A DNA stretch of 64,000 nucleotides from Cysteiniphilum litorale (lineage in GTDB: Bacteria > Pseudomonadota > Gammaproteobacteria > Francisellales > Francisellaceae): positions 1-64,000 of the forward strand of contig NZ_QLIQ01000008.1 in the NCBI RefSeq assembly GCF_003428165.1, written 5' to 3'. The position numbers were made by a program, and so were the translations under genes. Every line of letters starts with the position of its first letter. Within the stretch, counting starts at the first letter, position 1. A model generated the notes under the pieces. The model ran no database searches and was not told the DNA's origin. It saw nothing but the letters and a program-made list of their open reading frames with translations. Of this stretch, positions 1 through 9,085 are shown piece after piece.

Positions 1-124
1 TGATATCACCATATTCTACATGATCAGGGTCATAGCCATGATCATAACCGAAAACACATTCACCTGATTTGACTAGAGCTGTTTTCAGCCTCCTGCCAAT
101 CGCTCCACGCGATCCTGTTATCAT
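1..124 (-). CDS. NAD-dependent epimerase/dehydratase family protein, N-terminal fragment cut by window edge
   Basis: The minus-strand frame starting at the ATG at 124 reads MITGSRGAIGRRL and then runs open to the window edge. The motif GSRGAIG fits the Gly-rich dinucleotide-binding turn (TGxxGxIG) of extended short-chain dehydrogenases and sugar epimerases. In-frame TTG codons at 133 and 139 lie behind an AAGGA and could be the true start, giving a few more residues before MITG. Only about 41 residues are visible, so substrate and pathway cannot be assigned. It is separated from the conjugation genes by about 450 bases and may belong to a different module. Confidence 0.6.
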   Translation of the reverse strand, partial: MITGSRGAIGRRLKTALVKSGECVFGYDHGYDPDHVEYGDI

Positions 125-574
125 AATCGTCAAGTGCAATATCCTTAAGCTTCATCTGAAATAACTGACTTATGGGAATTAACTAAGTAGGATTGTATGA
201 TTAAGGAAATTGTAAATAAAGAAAGAAAATATAACGAAATGAATCAATATGTAATATTTTTGCTTTGGCTATCACCAGTGGGTATGTGCACTGGTATGAA
301 GCAATTGTCTTACACAAGGATATGTCAACAGGCCATCACACTCGCCGTAGCAACGCGTCAATTACTACGTGATTGACAGTTTTTGTTTAACTTCTTTTCA
401 CTTAAGAAGACCTTAATGGAATTCCAGTATAAGCATCACATTGTATTACCGACAAAGTTGGGTATTTAGGTTTCATCTTGCTGCAACACTTACAGTAGTT
501 ATTATGGTCTTTGGGGTGTGTTATTTTTATAGCATGCAAACAGATTTAACATAAACCACCGTACATGACATACC
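125..574. other. 450-base gap with at most tiny ORFs
   Basis: No clear gene fills this stretch. A plus-strand frame at 197-376 encodes 59 residues (starts MIKEIVNKERK) behind a good AGGA placed five bases before the ATG. A second plus-strand frame, 441-554 with a TTG start, encodes about 37 residues with one hydrophobic segment (HLAATLTVVIMVFGVCYF). Neither resembles a family I know. They could be real small proteins or remnants of a decayed gene. No tRNA, terminator or insertion sequence end was seen. Confidence 0.3.
197..376 (+). CDS. possible 59-residue protein, unknown
   Basis: The ATG at 197 follows TAGGATTGT, a plausible ribosome binding site, and the frame stays open to a TGA at 374-376. 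The product is basic at the start, has a modest hydrophobic stretch (YVIFLLWLSPVGM) and ends in ATRQLLRD. It is the only plus-strand candidate in the left 20 kb. Nothing in the sequence shows a function. It may be spurious. Confidence 0.25.
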   Translation: MIKEIVNKERKYNEMNQYVIFLLWLSPVGMCTGMKQLSYTRICQQAITLAVATRQLLRD

Positions 575-1237
575 CTACAGAATATTATCTTTAACAGCGA
601 CCTTGTGACAGGTGAAATCCAAGTTTTCATCTGTGCACGCATTTAACATCGTGTACAGCTCTTCAATGTCAGTTTTTTTCATAGGTTTTAGTTTACCGGA
701 TTTGATCAATCGGATATATTCACCCATTGACATGCTATAGGCGCTGGGCGTTACACCCTTGCCAAGGTAAGTATTGGTGTAAGCAACCACCTGATCGCCC
801 TGATAGGCAACATAGGCTTGAGAATAGTTAACCTCTCCAAAGTCAGATTCAATAGGTTTTGTCACGCCAACCACAATACTTTTGACAGTAAACGCTTCTG
901 GTTCAGGCACACGAAGTATCAATTTACGATACCATTTTTTATTCTCAAGCGCAGGAATCAGTTTAAAGCTCTGAATACCAAAAATAATTTCACTGGTAAA
1001 TTCAATCGGACTCTTAATCAGATAGTAAAACCATAAAAGTGGACGTTTAATATTTAAATAAAACATCGGTAGGCGATTACCTATGCCAGGGTCTGATTTT
1101 CTAAGCTTGTAAATATTCATCATGTGATTAATCGAGTAAATAATTTCTCTAATTAACGTAATACCAGCACCAATCAGGTAAACATAAAGGATTATTTGAA
1201 TGATCATTATTACAGCTCTTGTTTGTTGCATTATCAT
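575..1237 (-). CDS. membrane-anchored protein of unknown function, last gene of conjugation operon I
   Basis: This 220-residue product has one strongly hydrophobic N-terminal segment (about residues 8-30, IMIIQIILYVYLIGAGITLI) and possibly a second at about 64-75. The rest looks like a soluble domain with charged helices. It lies 75 bases downstream of the Mrr-like gene on the same strand, so it is probably the tail of the conjugation operon. The proposed ATG at 1237 has no strong ribosome binding site; the ATG two codons in is equally possible. I do not recognise the family. A role at the inner membrane is inferred only from the hydrophobic segment and the context. Confidence 0.6.
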   Translation of the reverse strand: MIMQQTRAVIMIIQIILYVYLIGAGITLIREIIYSINHMMNIYKLRKSDPGIGNRLPMFYLNIKRPLLWFYYLIKSPIEFTSEIIFGIQSFKLIPALENKKWYRKLILRVPEPEAFTVKSIVVGVTKPIESDFGEVNYSQAYVAYQGDQVVAYTNTYLGKGVTPSAYSMSMGEYIRLIKSGKLKPMKKTDIEELYTMLNACTDENLDFTCHKVAVKDNIL

Positions 1238-1311
1238 TATTGCTTATAGGGTATCATACCATAAGCATGAATATAGTCAGCAAAACTCGTCTATGTGTTC
1301 TGATTTTTGTT

Positions 1312-1878
1312 TCATCCAAGGCAATGAGTAATAAGTGTATGCAACTTGTAACCACTAACTAATAGAATATCACTCTCATCGCTACACATAGACTTGTATG
1401 ATTTACCACCGGTCTTACCCGTATGGATAAAGAGCCCTTTTGAATAGCCTTTTCTAGCTATCGCTTTGCTAAAATCTTCAACGTGCGCTGGATTAATGTG
1501 ACTATGGTATCGCTTTGCCTGAACTGGCCACCAAACACCACTCAGTTTGACATGGCCATCAAATCCCCCGTCACCTGTGTATCTTGGATTGCGTTTGATT
1601 TTAAATCCGCGCATGGCAAAACAATACAAAAGTAGCTCTTCAAATATCAGAGGGTCGATCTTGCGAATATAGCTAAAAAATCTTGGTGCCGAATTTCTAA
1701 AATCATCTTTGTTTAGTAGTTTCATGATCGCTCTAGCTTGTCTGATATTGCGATTATGGATGTGCTTTCGCACAATAAAATTCAGCCAGACATTTTCAAT
1801 GAGCTTGTCGCAAAATCTTTGCATCTTATGTTGCAAATAACTTGCAGGTCTATGATTAATAATTGCATTGATTTCCAT
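1312..1878 (-). CDS. Mrr-like PD-(D/E)XK nuclease-domain protein
   Basis: The C-terminal half contains the pattern of an Mrr-type restriction endonuclease fold: a helix EELLLYCFAMRGF, then GGFDGHV, then VQAKRY (Asp ... Gln-x-Lys), then a segment GLFIHTG. In the family, D and QxK form the metal-dependent cleavage site. The N-terminal 65 residues are basic and could bind DNA. The start at 1878 follows AAGGAACAG at good spacing, nine bases after topB. Being inside a transfer operon, it may process plasmid DNA or act on incoming foreign DNA rather than be a stand-alone restriction enzyme; that is inference. At 188 residues it is shorter than full Mrr (about 300). Confidence 0.7.
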   Translation of the reverse strand: MEINAIINHRPASYLQHKMQRFCDKLIENVWLNFIVRKHIHNRNIRQARAIMKLLNKDDFRNSAPRFFSYIRKIDPLIFEELLLYCFAMRGFKIKRNPRYTGDGGFDGHVKLSGVWWPVQAKRYHSHINPAHVEDFSKAIARKGYSKGLFIHTGKTGGKSYKSMCSDESDILLVSGYKLHTLITHCLG

Positions 1879-1887
1879 AACTGTTCC

Positions 1888-4149
1888 TTATGCTGATTCA
1901 AGATGCTTGCATTTTGGATAGGCTGAACAGCCTAGGAACTTGCCTTTTTTACCCTGCCGAATATACAAATCACTGCCGCATTTAGGACAAGGTTTATCAG
2001 CTTTTTCGGGTGCTACTTTTTCAAACTGTGGTTTGCCATGGTTATCAGAGTAGATTGCTTTACACTCAGGATAGCCGCTACACGCCCAGAACTTACGCTT
2101 CTGTTTGCCTGTTCTTAAAATCAATGGATGGTTATTGCATTCTGGACATTGAATATCAGAGGTAATGACAGCAGCTTTCGCTTTCGGTGAACCTCTATAG
2201 TCATCCATTTTAGTGTCACAGCCTTCTTTGTAACCTGAGCATCCCCACCAGTAACCTTTGCCTTGCTTGGTTTTATGTCTAATCATCGATTTACCACATT
2301 TAGGGCATGGGTTGGCGATGACTTTTTCGACCTTGCCATCCATCGAGCGAATAACATCAATATTTTGATGCAGGCTTGTCTGAATACCTTCAATAAAATT
2401 CTGGTAAGTTTCCCTGCCTTTGGCAATTTCACTGAGCTTCTGTTCCCAGTCTGCGGTAATCACAATATTGGTTAATGCATCAGGTAGTTGTTTAATAATT
2501 TCACGTCCCTTCGAGGTCGAGATAATATATTTACCATCTACTTTGACATAGCTTCTTTGCTTTAGTGTTTCAATAATATCTGCACGCGTGGCTTCAGTGC
2601 CTATACCCTGAACTTCAGCAAGCATCTTCTTAGCATTCTGATCGTCGACCTGACGACCACAGTTTTTCATAGCAGAAATTAACGTGGCATCTGTGTAATG
2701 CGATGGTGGCGTTGTCATTTTGTCATGAATATTAATTTCATCACAGTTTAATGGCTGATCAACCTGAACCACAGGTAATTCTTTTTCAGTACTATCGTTG
2801 CCTTTTTTATCCTGATCTTTATCAGAATGTTTTTGGATAGCTCGCTTCCAGCCTAGCTCAACTGGGACGATACCTTTTGTTTTAAAAAGCTCTTCTTCAC
2901 AGATGATTTCAATCACTGTTTCATTAAAAACATATTTACCCATAAACTGTGCCAGGTAATAACGCACAATAATTTCGTAAACATTTGCTTCAACCTGACT
3001 CATGCTAGCTTTGTTTATCTTCCCACTATTCGTAGGGATAATGGCATGATGCGATGATTCACTCACTTTTTTATCATTCCAGCAACGCGATTTATATTGT
3101 GCGTCACAGTGCTGAGTAAGTTCACTATAACCCAGCTGATTAAGATGCCCTAAAATCTGTGCTGTTTCGCCAAATTGAGATAAAGGTAGATAGCCACAGT
3201 CAGTACGTGGATATGTCGTTGCTTTATGTGTTTCATAAAGTGCCTGTGCCGCGTTTAAAATGCTTTTAGCATCGTAGCCATGTTTTTTATTGGCAATCTT
3301 TTGTAACTCTGAAAGTGATAATGGCAATGGGGCTGCCTGTTCTTTCTTCTTTGTCTCACATGTCTTTACAGTACCAGACTGATTAATGCATTTCTCAACC
3401 ACTGCTTCTGCAAATCCTCGATCAAGGCAATGCCCCTCTTCGTCACCCTTAAGAAAATCAGGAACTACCCAGTCACACTCTACCTGATCAAATTTGGCTT
3501 TTATGATGTAGTAAGGCTTTGGTTTAAAGTTTTCAATTTCAATATCACGTTCCACAATAAGGCGCAATGTTGGCGTCTGCACCCGTCCTACAGAAAACAC
3601 ATTGCTGCTGTCGCCAAAAACAAGTGTGCTTGCTCTTGAGTATGACATGCCACACAACCAGTCAGCTCTTTGCCTGCCAAGTCCCGCCCAAAAAAGATTC
3701 TCTGTTTCACTACCCTCTTTCAGATTACTGAGTGCTTTTTTAATTGAGCTGTCGTCTAATGCAGATAACCATAATCGTTTAAGGGGTCCGTTATATCGGG
3801 CATTACCCAGAATTAATCTTGCAATTAACTCCCCTTCGCGATCAGCATCGGTTGCAATCACTACTTCACTTGCCTTGGCAATCAGACCCTTTACCACCGC
3901 AAGCTGTGCTTTTGATTTAGGATTAGGTGATAACTTCCACCTTTCAGGAATAATCGGCAAATCGTCGAGATTCCAATTTTTATATCTTTCATCATATTTC
4001 TCTGGGTCAGCAGGCTGTAATAAATGGCCAAATCCCCAGGTAACTATGTCACTGTGACTTGATAAATACCCTTCTGATTTACTATTACAGCCCAGTACTC
4101 TGGCAACATCTCTACCCTGAGAGGGTTTTTCTGCTATAAATACTCTCAT
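1888..4149 (-). CDS. topB: DNA topoisomerase III (type IA), plasmid-borne
   Basis: This is a 753-residue type IA topoisomerase, which passes single strands through a transient break and can decatenate or unwind transfer intermediates. The N-terminal Toprim domain begins RVFIAEKPSQ, with the acidic metal site DADREGE at residues 101-107. The catalytic tyrosine is Y313 in TTYPRTDCGY. Three C-terminal zinc-binding modules follow (CPKCGKS, CPECNNH, CPKCGSD, each ending in a second Cys pair). The start at 4149 follows AAGGAAC. Plasmid homologues (TraE of RP4, topB of many ICEs) are commonly in transfer regions. It sits between an unknown gene and the Mrr-like gene in conjugation operon I. Confidence 0.95.
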   Translation of the reverse strand: MRVFIAEKPSQGRDVARVLGCNSKSEGYLSSHSDIVTWGFGHLLQPADPEKYDERYKNWNLDDLPIIPERWKLSPNPKSKAQLAVVKGLIAKASEVVIATDADREGELIARLILGNARYNGPLKRLWLSALDDSSIKKALSNLKEGSETENLFWAGLGRQRADWLCGMSYSRASTLVFGDSSNVFSVGRVQTPTLRLIVERDIEIENFKPKPYYIIKAKFDQVECDWVVPDFLKGDEEGHCLDRGFAEAVVEKCINQSGTVKTCETKKKEQAAPLPLSLSELQKIANKKHGYDAKSILNAAQALYETHKATTYPRTDCGYLPLSQFGETAQILGHLNQLGYSELTQHCDAQYKSRCWNDKKVSESSHHAIIPTNSGKINKASMSQVEANVYEIIVRYYLAQFMGKYVFNETVIEIICEEELFKTKGIVPVELGWKRAIQKHSDKDQDKKGNDSTEKELPVVQVDQPLNCDEINIHDKMTTPPSHYTDATLISAMKNCGRQVDDQNAKKMLAEVQGIGTEATRADIIETLKQRSYVKVDGKYIISTSKGREIIKQLPDALTNIVITADWEQKLSEIAKGRETYQNFIEGIQTSLHQNIDVIRSMDGKVEKVIANPCPKCGKSMIRHKTKQGKGYWWGCSGYKEGCDTKMDDYRGSPKAKAAVITSDIQCPECNNHPLILRTGKQKRKFWACSGYPECKAIYSDNHGKPQFEKVAPEKADKPCPKCGSDLYIRQGKKGKFLGCSAYPKCKHLESA

Positions 4150-4167
4150 TTTATGTTCCTTATGCCT

Positions 4168-4623
4168 TTACACGCACAATGAAAAATCTTTAAATTCAGT
4201 GTTATTATAATGAGGATATGTTCTCATGCGCTGATGTAAAGCATTTCCCTTCGCTGTTATATGTTTAGCTATATAAGCAGTCACTTCAAACTCAAGAGCT
4301 TCATAACCATTTGGGTTATTTGTGATCTTCATACAGCCATCTTCATTACTCAATGACTCCAAAAGTTGATCAACTGCAATTGACAGTGCTGCGGTTAAAT
4401 ATTCTTTTTCCTGTGACTGCTTAATTGCTTCTTCCCAGTTATGTGGAATATCTTTGTTACATTTCAGGTAATCAATATAGTTTTGGTAATCGGATTTTTG
4501 CATTGCTTGTATATTCAGGTGATAAGCGTGCAGATGCTCATACTCGTCAAGTATAATCACTGTGCTTTTTTCAACGCCTTTTTCTGATCGATATTTGAAA
4601 TCAAATTTAATTTCATATCCCAT
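4168..4623 (-). CDS. hypothetical protein of conjugation operon I
   Basis: The product is a soluble acidic protein of about 151 residues with no signal peptide or membrane segment. The ATG at 4623 is preferred because GGAG lies ten bases ahead; an upstream in-frame ATG at 4635 overlaps that ribosome site. It lies 18 bases upstream of topB and 31 bases after the 262-residue gene, so it is cotranscribed with both. I do not recognise the family; predicted content is mixed strand and helix (KSTVIILDEYEHLHAY). Confidence 0.6.
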   Translation of the reverse strand: MGYEIKFDFKYRSEKGVEKSTVIILDEYEHLHAYHLNIQAMQKSDYQNYIDYLKCNKDIPHNWEEAIKQSQEKEYLTAALSIAVDQLLESLSNEDGCMKITNNPNGYEALEFEVTAYIAKHITAKGNALHQRMRTYPHYNNTEFKDFSLCV

Positions 4624-4654
4624 AGGTAACTCCAAAAAATTTATTGATGCAATA

Positions 4655-5443
4655 TTAGCTGCTCATATCATGTAAGGCTGCTTCACTATGTTCTAAATCA
4701 GTTTGTTCTGATATTTCATTAGCAGTTGTGCTGCCAATGCTCTGATCATCATCGACTAAAGCAGTCACATTTTTTTCATAATCAATATTTTTATGCTTAT
4801 ATTGAATATCTAGCATGCTGTGGTGATAGACTCCATCATAAATGTCATCCGTCAAATTAAGCTTAAGCACAGACTCAAACTGATTATTTGACTCTACAAA
4901 AGCTTCACTTCGCGTGGCAAAATCTTCTGCGGTAATGCTTTGATGAACCTTACCATAGCGCATACATTGACTGCCAATCTCCTGCATTGGCGCAAGGATT
5001 TTGTTAATTTCATTTTTAGCTTCTGCCTGGGTGATACGTCCATAATAAACGCCACTTTTAATCACCGATAAAGGCAGGTTAAAACGGTAAATCTGTCTTA
5101 AAAACAGTGAGATCAGTTTATTATCATAAGTAACCCCCAATTTGATCATACGCTTAGGTCGCACTAAAGCCATGTTTTTCAATGAGTTACTTAAGTTACG
5201 ATACGTTTGTGTGCCGGTATAAGCTCGCTCACGAGTAGGACATTTTTTAATGAAGTTCTTCAAAAGCGCAATGGCAAATAAATTACCTTTACTGGCATCT
5301 TCACAAAGCTGGTTGAGCTTTTTATTCAAGCTTCTAATTACCTGATTTTTTTCACCAAAGAAATGGTCTACTAATTCTTGCCAATATAAATTCGCCACGG
5401 CTGATAGTACGATCTCTTGATTATTAATCATTTCATTTTTCAT
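4655..5443 (-). CDS. hypothetical protein of conjugation operon I
   Basis: A 262-residue soluble protein, mostly helical in the first 170 residues, with an acidic C-terminal tail rich in Asp, Glu and Ser (DDDQSIG onwards). The start at 5443 follows AGGAGAAACAC, a strong ribosome binding site. It follows the 207-residue gene by 26 bases. There is no recognisable catalytic motif. The position after the coupling protein suggests an accessory conjugation factor, for example an adaptor or chaperone, but this is inference from context only. Confidence 0.6.
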   Translation of the reverse strand: MKNEMINNQEIVLSAVANLYWQELVDHFFGEKNQVIRSLNKKLNQLCEDASKGNLFAIALLKNFIKKCPTRERAYTGTQTYRNLSNSLKNMALVRPKRMIKLGVTYDNKLISLFLRQIYRFNLPLSVIKSGVYYGRITQAEAKNEINKILAPMQEIGSQCMRYGKVHQSITAEDFATRSEAFVESNNQFESVLKLNLTDDIYDGVYHHSMLDIQYKHKNIDYEKNVTALVDDDQSIGSTTANEISEQTDLEHSEAALHDMSS

Positions 5444-5469
5444 GTGTTTCTCCTATTGTTATTTAATGT

Positions 5470-6093
5470 TTATTGAACTTCATTAACGTCAACTAAATTG
5501 ATTGCTGCCTGATAATCTGCTATTGCCTTAATGGGTAGTGGTGGCAACAGATTATTTGCTAAAGCCAGAGGCATGACTTCTTTTTGACGCTCTAGATTAG
5601 CAACAGGTAAATCATTCAGATTCAACTGACATATTCTGTTGGTGACTTTATGGATAGACTTCATGTATTTATTTTCTTTCTGCCCCTTGAAAGTGCTGCT
5701 TTTAAATATGCCCGTCAATTTTGTGTATTCAAACTGCACATAAACAATATCAAGCAGACCAATAAGTGTGGCAAACTGAAAACAGATTGCGTTGTTTACC
5801 ATCAGATCATAGTTTGCTTGTGGCTTGGGCTGCCACTTAAAAGGTGGCTTATGTGCTTTATTGATTTTTGTTAAAAGATTAATGTGCTTTCTGTAAAACT
5901 TAGCAATACGCATCATATCGCCAAGCAACTCAAAAAGCATAATATAGGCATTAATATCACCTCTTGACGCCATATGATTCAATCGACTGAGCTTGGCCAG
6001 CGCAATAAAAACTCGTCTTTTATCAGATATGCGACTATCAAAGAGTCGTTTAGCTTGATTAGAGACAATCTCAAGTTTAATAATCTTATCCAT
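5470..6093 (-). CDS. hypothetical protein overlapping dotL
   Basis: A 207-residue basic, largely helical protein with no membrane segment. Its start overlaps the last eight bases of dotL (ATGGATAA arrangement at 6086-6093), indicating translational coupling with the coupling protein. In the Legionella Dot/Icm system DotL works with small adaptor partners (DotM, DotN, IcmS/W), so a DotL-associated role is possible. I could not match it to any of these. The upstream stretch coding the DotL tail is Lys-rich with a nine-base periodicity. Confidence 0.6.
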   Translation of the reverse strand: MDKIIKLEIVSNQAKRLFDSRISDKRRVFIALAKLSRLNHMASRGDINAYIMLFELLGDMMRIAKFYRKHINLLTKINKAHKPPFKWQPKPQANYDLMVNNAICFQFATLIGLLDIVYVQFEYTKLTGIFKSSTFKGQKENKYMKSIHKVTNRICQLNLNDLPVANLERQKEVMPLALANNLLPPLPIKAIADYQAAINLVDVNEVQ

Positions 6094-9085
6094 GACTACC
6101 CTCTTCTTTACTTCTTTGATCTTTCTTAGCTTTTTTGCCTTTCGTATCTTTATTTATTTGGTTAATTGTATTGCTCGGTTTTATGGTTCGGATGCTACGA
6201 ATCGTAGCGCTTAAAGGTTGATAAATAGCGCTAGTCTTGAAAGCGCTAGTGTAGTAAAAGCAAACCTTTTCAAATTGTTCAGAACTATTACTATTGGATT
6301 GACAGGCATATACGGTATGGTCGATCACATCTGCCTGCATTGCTTTTTCTATTACTAAATCGACATCGTCGTCAATTTTTTCACGTTTGCAGAAGTACTC
6401 CCAAAAATCTACGGTGATATAAATACCCTCTTTTGGGCTTGAGCTATAAAATAAGCGATAAGGTTTCCCGTTAATTTCACGTAATGAAAATCGCAACCAT
6501 TTTTCAAGCTGAGCAGGATTTATCCTCATATCCGCGTGATCATCTTGCTTATCATCTGCCACACTTTCATTTATTTGTTCTATAGACACTTGATTTGAAT
6601 GTGTTTTTGATTCAGTTTGTCGCTGTGTTTTATCCTGTTTATCGTTGTCTTGAATATTGTGAGATGTATCAAAGTCAGCACTCTCGCCCTCAGACTCTAT
6701 TGACCTTTTGATATGTCCACCAATAGGTGTTGCAAGTATTGTTTCTGCTTCATCCTTATCAATATCTATAAAGTTTACACGTTTCATAATATCGCGAATA
6801 ATTTTTGTATCTGGATGAGTAATACCATCCTTGATAAAATCATTCGGCAATATATCTTGTGCAAAATCTGGGTTATCTGGCTTTAAAATAGGAAATCTAA
6901 CCTTGTATGCTTGATTTGCCGCATTAATAAAAATGGCATGACCATTCGGTAATGACATTAATAGCTCAGGCGTTAACAAACTCACTTTTTCGCTATTGAT
7001 CGTATCCTTGTTTGATGATCTGAACCCATGACCATTCATGTCATTGACACCACTATCTTGGGTCGCAGACTGCGCAATGATAGTGTCAAAGCTATCACAG
7101 ATCACTTTAGCATCGTTATATTCTTTAATTCTAAAGATGAGCTTCCAACCCTGCGAGTTAGCAATTACCTGAGCTGCTTTTAACTCACTGCCATCATAAG
7201 CAGCTGCCAAATCTTTCAGCGTCTGCGTTGCCCATGAAATGCGAAATCCAGTACCACGAGCCTTATTCAGCAATTGAATAAACTCATCATTAGCAACTTC
7301 GGCTGTTTCATCAATATAAATAAAAGCACCTTCACCATGTTTACCAACTTTACGCCCCTGGTCATTCATGACCCCTGCATAATTCGTTAAATCAGCCAGA
7401 AAGCTTCTAATGATGGTTGATGACAGCACTTTGTTGGACAGTGAGCTAATACCTATATAAACAATGGCGTTGCGCTTAGGATTATCTAAAATTTCCTTAG
7501 CATCATATTCTTTCAGCTGCTTATAACCATTACCGGCTTTTAAGATACGATCACGCGTATGGTACGAAAATAACGTCATCTGTTTTGTGCCATTAATCTT
7601 ACTAAATAAAGGAAATACGTTATTAATCATCTTGTCGCGATGCTGTAAATCCTTTTGAGAAACAATAAACAACTCAAAGTCGATGCGGTTTACCATATCA
7701 ATATGATCGATCTCAATGCCTGATGTCTCATCGGTTAGCTCATCCATCTTGTTGCGCACAAATTCAACAATTGCGGCATTTCTTGCCTGAATTTCAGTAA
7801 TGGGTTTGGCTTTTTCATTTAACTCATTTTCAGCAAGAATCGCCTCTGTACGCTCTGCGACTTTCTCTTTGAATTCAGGATATCGCTCAGGATAAATAGA
7901 CTCGCAGTAACGCCTTAATAGCTCGAGTGGTCGAGTAATATAAAAATGAAGCGATGCTGGATCTGGTCTAACACCAATTTCATCTAGCGCTTTAGCTGTC
8001 TGATTAATTGCCTGCCACGCTGAAGCAGTAAAGGGATCACCTGCCTTTTGTGACATGCCACTGGTCATGCGCCCTGCAACTTGGCTGACATCACTGTAAT
8101 TACCAAAAAGATTAGCTTTAGCTGATATATCATGCTGCCCCAGCAAAATAACAATCATATCTTCAAGTCGTCCACAATCATACGCAGCACAAAACATATT
8201 AATTAAAACATCAAGTGCACCTTTAGGATCACCGTACATAGTCAATCTGTCTCGCTTAATATCAGAAACAATATGCGAAGTCATGCTAACCGTTTTACCA
8301 GAACCTGTTGTTCCTAATGTAAAGCCATGACTTGCTCGATCAGCAAGGGTTGCGAAAATATACTGCTCTTTCATGCTATTGATTGCATGATAAGCGGGAA
8401 CACCTGCCATATATGGCACTAATGGAAAACCAAGACGACTCATCAGCTTATCAAAATTGTTGCATAGCATTTGTAGATCACTAAAACGCGCTTCCATAAA
8501 CTCTCTATGCATATGCTCTGCAATAACCTTCTTCACCCACTTACTTTTTGCTCGTTGCTGTACAAAAGTATGTAAGCGCTGTCTATGTTCAGCTGTCCAT
8601 TTAAAACCAGTGCCCATAAACAGATCATATCCTTTGGCTGTTTTTTTACTCGCCATCGTTGGCAGTTGACTGTTTGTCATTATCTCAGGCGCAATAAAAC
8701 TTAATCTATGCTGATAAATCCACGCTTTAACGCCCTTACGTATAAATAAAAAACCCCAGAAAGCGATAATCATCACAAATATCGTATGGCTGAATGGATC
8801 AAAAGGTATCAGCATAAAATCACAACTGATCAGTAAAGCACACACCCATAAAAACAGGCCTGCGATCAGATCAAAAAAGAACAGTGGCGTAAAACGGTTA
8901 TCAATATTCTTTGTGACTTCAATCATATTAATTTTATGAAAAAAAGCATTAATAACATCAGCTATCCAAATAAGTGGCCTTATCAAGTAATCCACTACAT
9001 CAATAACGTAGAGTAATACGGCTGATGCACGACTTAATACAGGATGTAGCTCAGCTGTTTTTGAGGACAGACTAGCTTCACTCAT
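6086..9085 (-). CDS. dotL: type IV coupling protein, DotL/IcmO/TrbC family
   Basis: This 999-residue ATPase is the inner-membrane receptor that links substrates to the type IV secretion channel. Two membrane segments are visible at about residues 68-92 and 100-117. The Walker A loop GTTGSGKT is at 258-265, and a Walker B segment GAFIYIDETAEV follows much later, as in VirD4/DotL proteins. The C-terminal 250 residues are hydrophilic, with low-complexity Gln, Lys and Asp runs, and contain a second folded region (WLRFSLREINGKPYRLFY). The size and the long C-terminal extension resemble DotL (about 780) more than VirD4. The start overlaps the preceding gene by four bases (ATGA at 9082). Confidence 0.9.
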   Translation of the reverse strand: MSEASLSSKTAELHPVLSRASAVLLYVIDVVDYLIRPLIWIADVINAFFHKINMIEVTKNIDNRFTPLFFFDLIAGLFLWVCALLISCDFMLIPFDPFSHTIFVMIIAFWGFLFIRKGVKAWIYQHRLSFIAPEIMTNSQLPTMASKKTAKGYDLFMGTGFKWTAEHRQRLHTFVQQRAKSKWVKKVIAEHMHREFMEARFSDLQMLCNNFDKLMSRLGFPLVPYMAGVPAYHAINSMKEQYIFATLADRASHGFTLGTTGSGKTVSMTSHIVSDIKRDRLTMYGDPKGALDVLINMFCAAYDCGRLEDMIVILLGQHDISAKANLFGNYSDVSQVAGRMTSGMSQKAGDPFTASAWQAINQTAKALDEIGVRPDPASLHFYITRPLELLRRYCESIYPERYPEFKEKVAERTEAILAENELNEKAKPITEIQARNAAIVEFVRNKMDELTDETSGIEIDHIDMVNRIDFELFIVSQKDLQHRDKMINNVFPLFSKINGTKQMTLFSYHTRDRILKAGNGYKQLKEYDAKEILDNPKRNAIVYIGISSLSNKVLSSTIIRSFLADLTNYAGVMNDQGRKVGKHGEGAFIYIDETAEVANDEFIQLLNKARGTGFRISWATQTLKDLAAAYDGSELKAAQVIANSQGWKLIFRIKEYNDAKVICDSFDTIIAQSATQDSGVNDMNGHGFRSSNKDTINSEKVSLLTPELLMSLPNGHAIFINAANQAYKVRFPILKPDNPDFAQDILPNDFIKDGITHPDTKIIRDIMKRVNFIDIDKDEAETILATPIGGHIKRSIESEGESADFDTSHNIQDNDKQDKTQRQTESKTHSNQVSIEQINESVADDKQDDHADMRINPAQLEKWLRFSLREINGKPYRLFYSSSPKEGIYITVDFWEYFCKREKIDDDVDLVIEKAMQADVIDHTVYACQSNSNSSEQFEKVCFYYTSAFKTSAIYQPLSATIRSIRTIKPSNTINQINKDTKGKKAKKDQRSKEEGSHG

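Noticed and set aside
3602-4057. Long open frames on the plus strand inside topB, and similar frames opposite the pil, dot and lipoprotein genes
   Set aside because: They are antisense shadows of well-supported genes, lack ribosome sites and show no family features.
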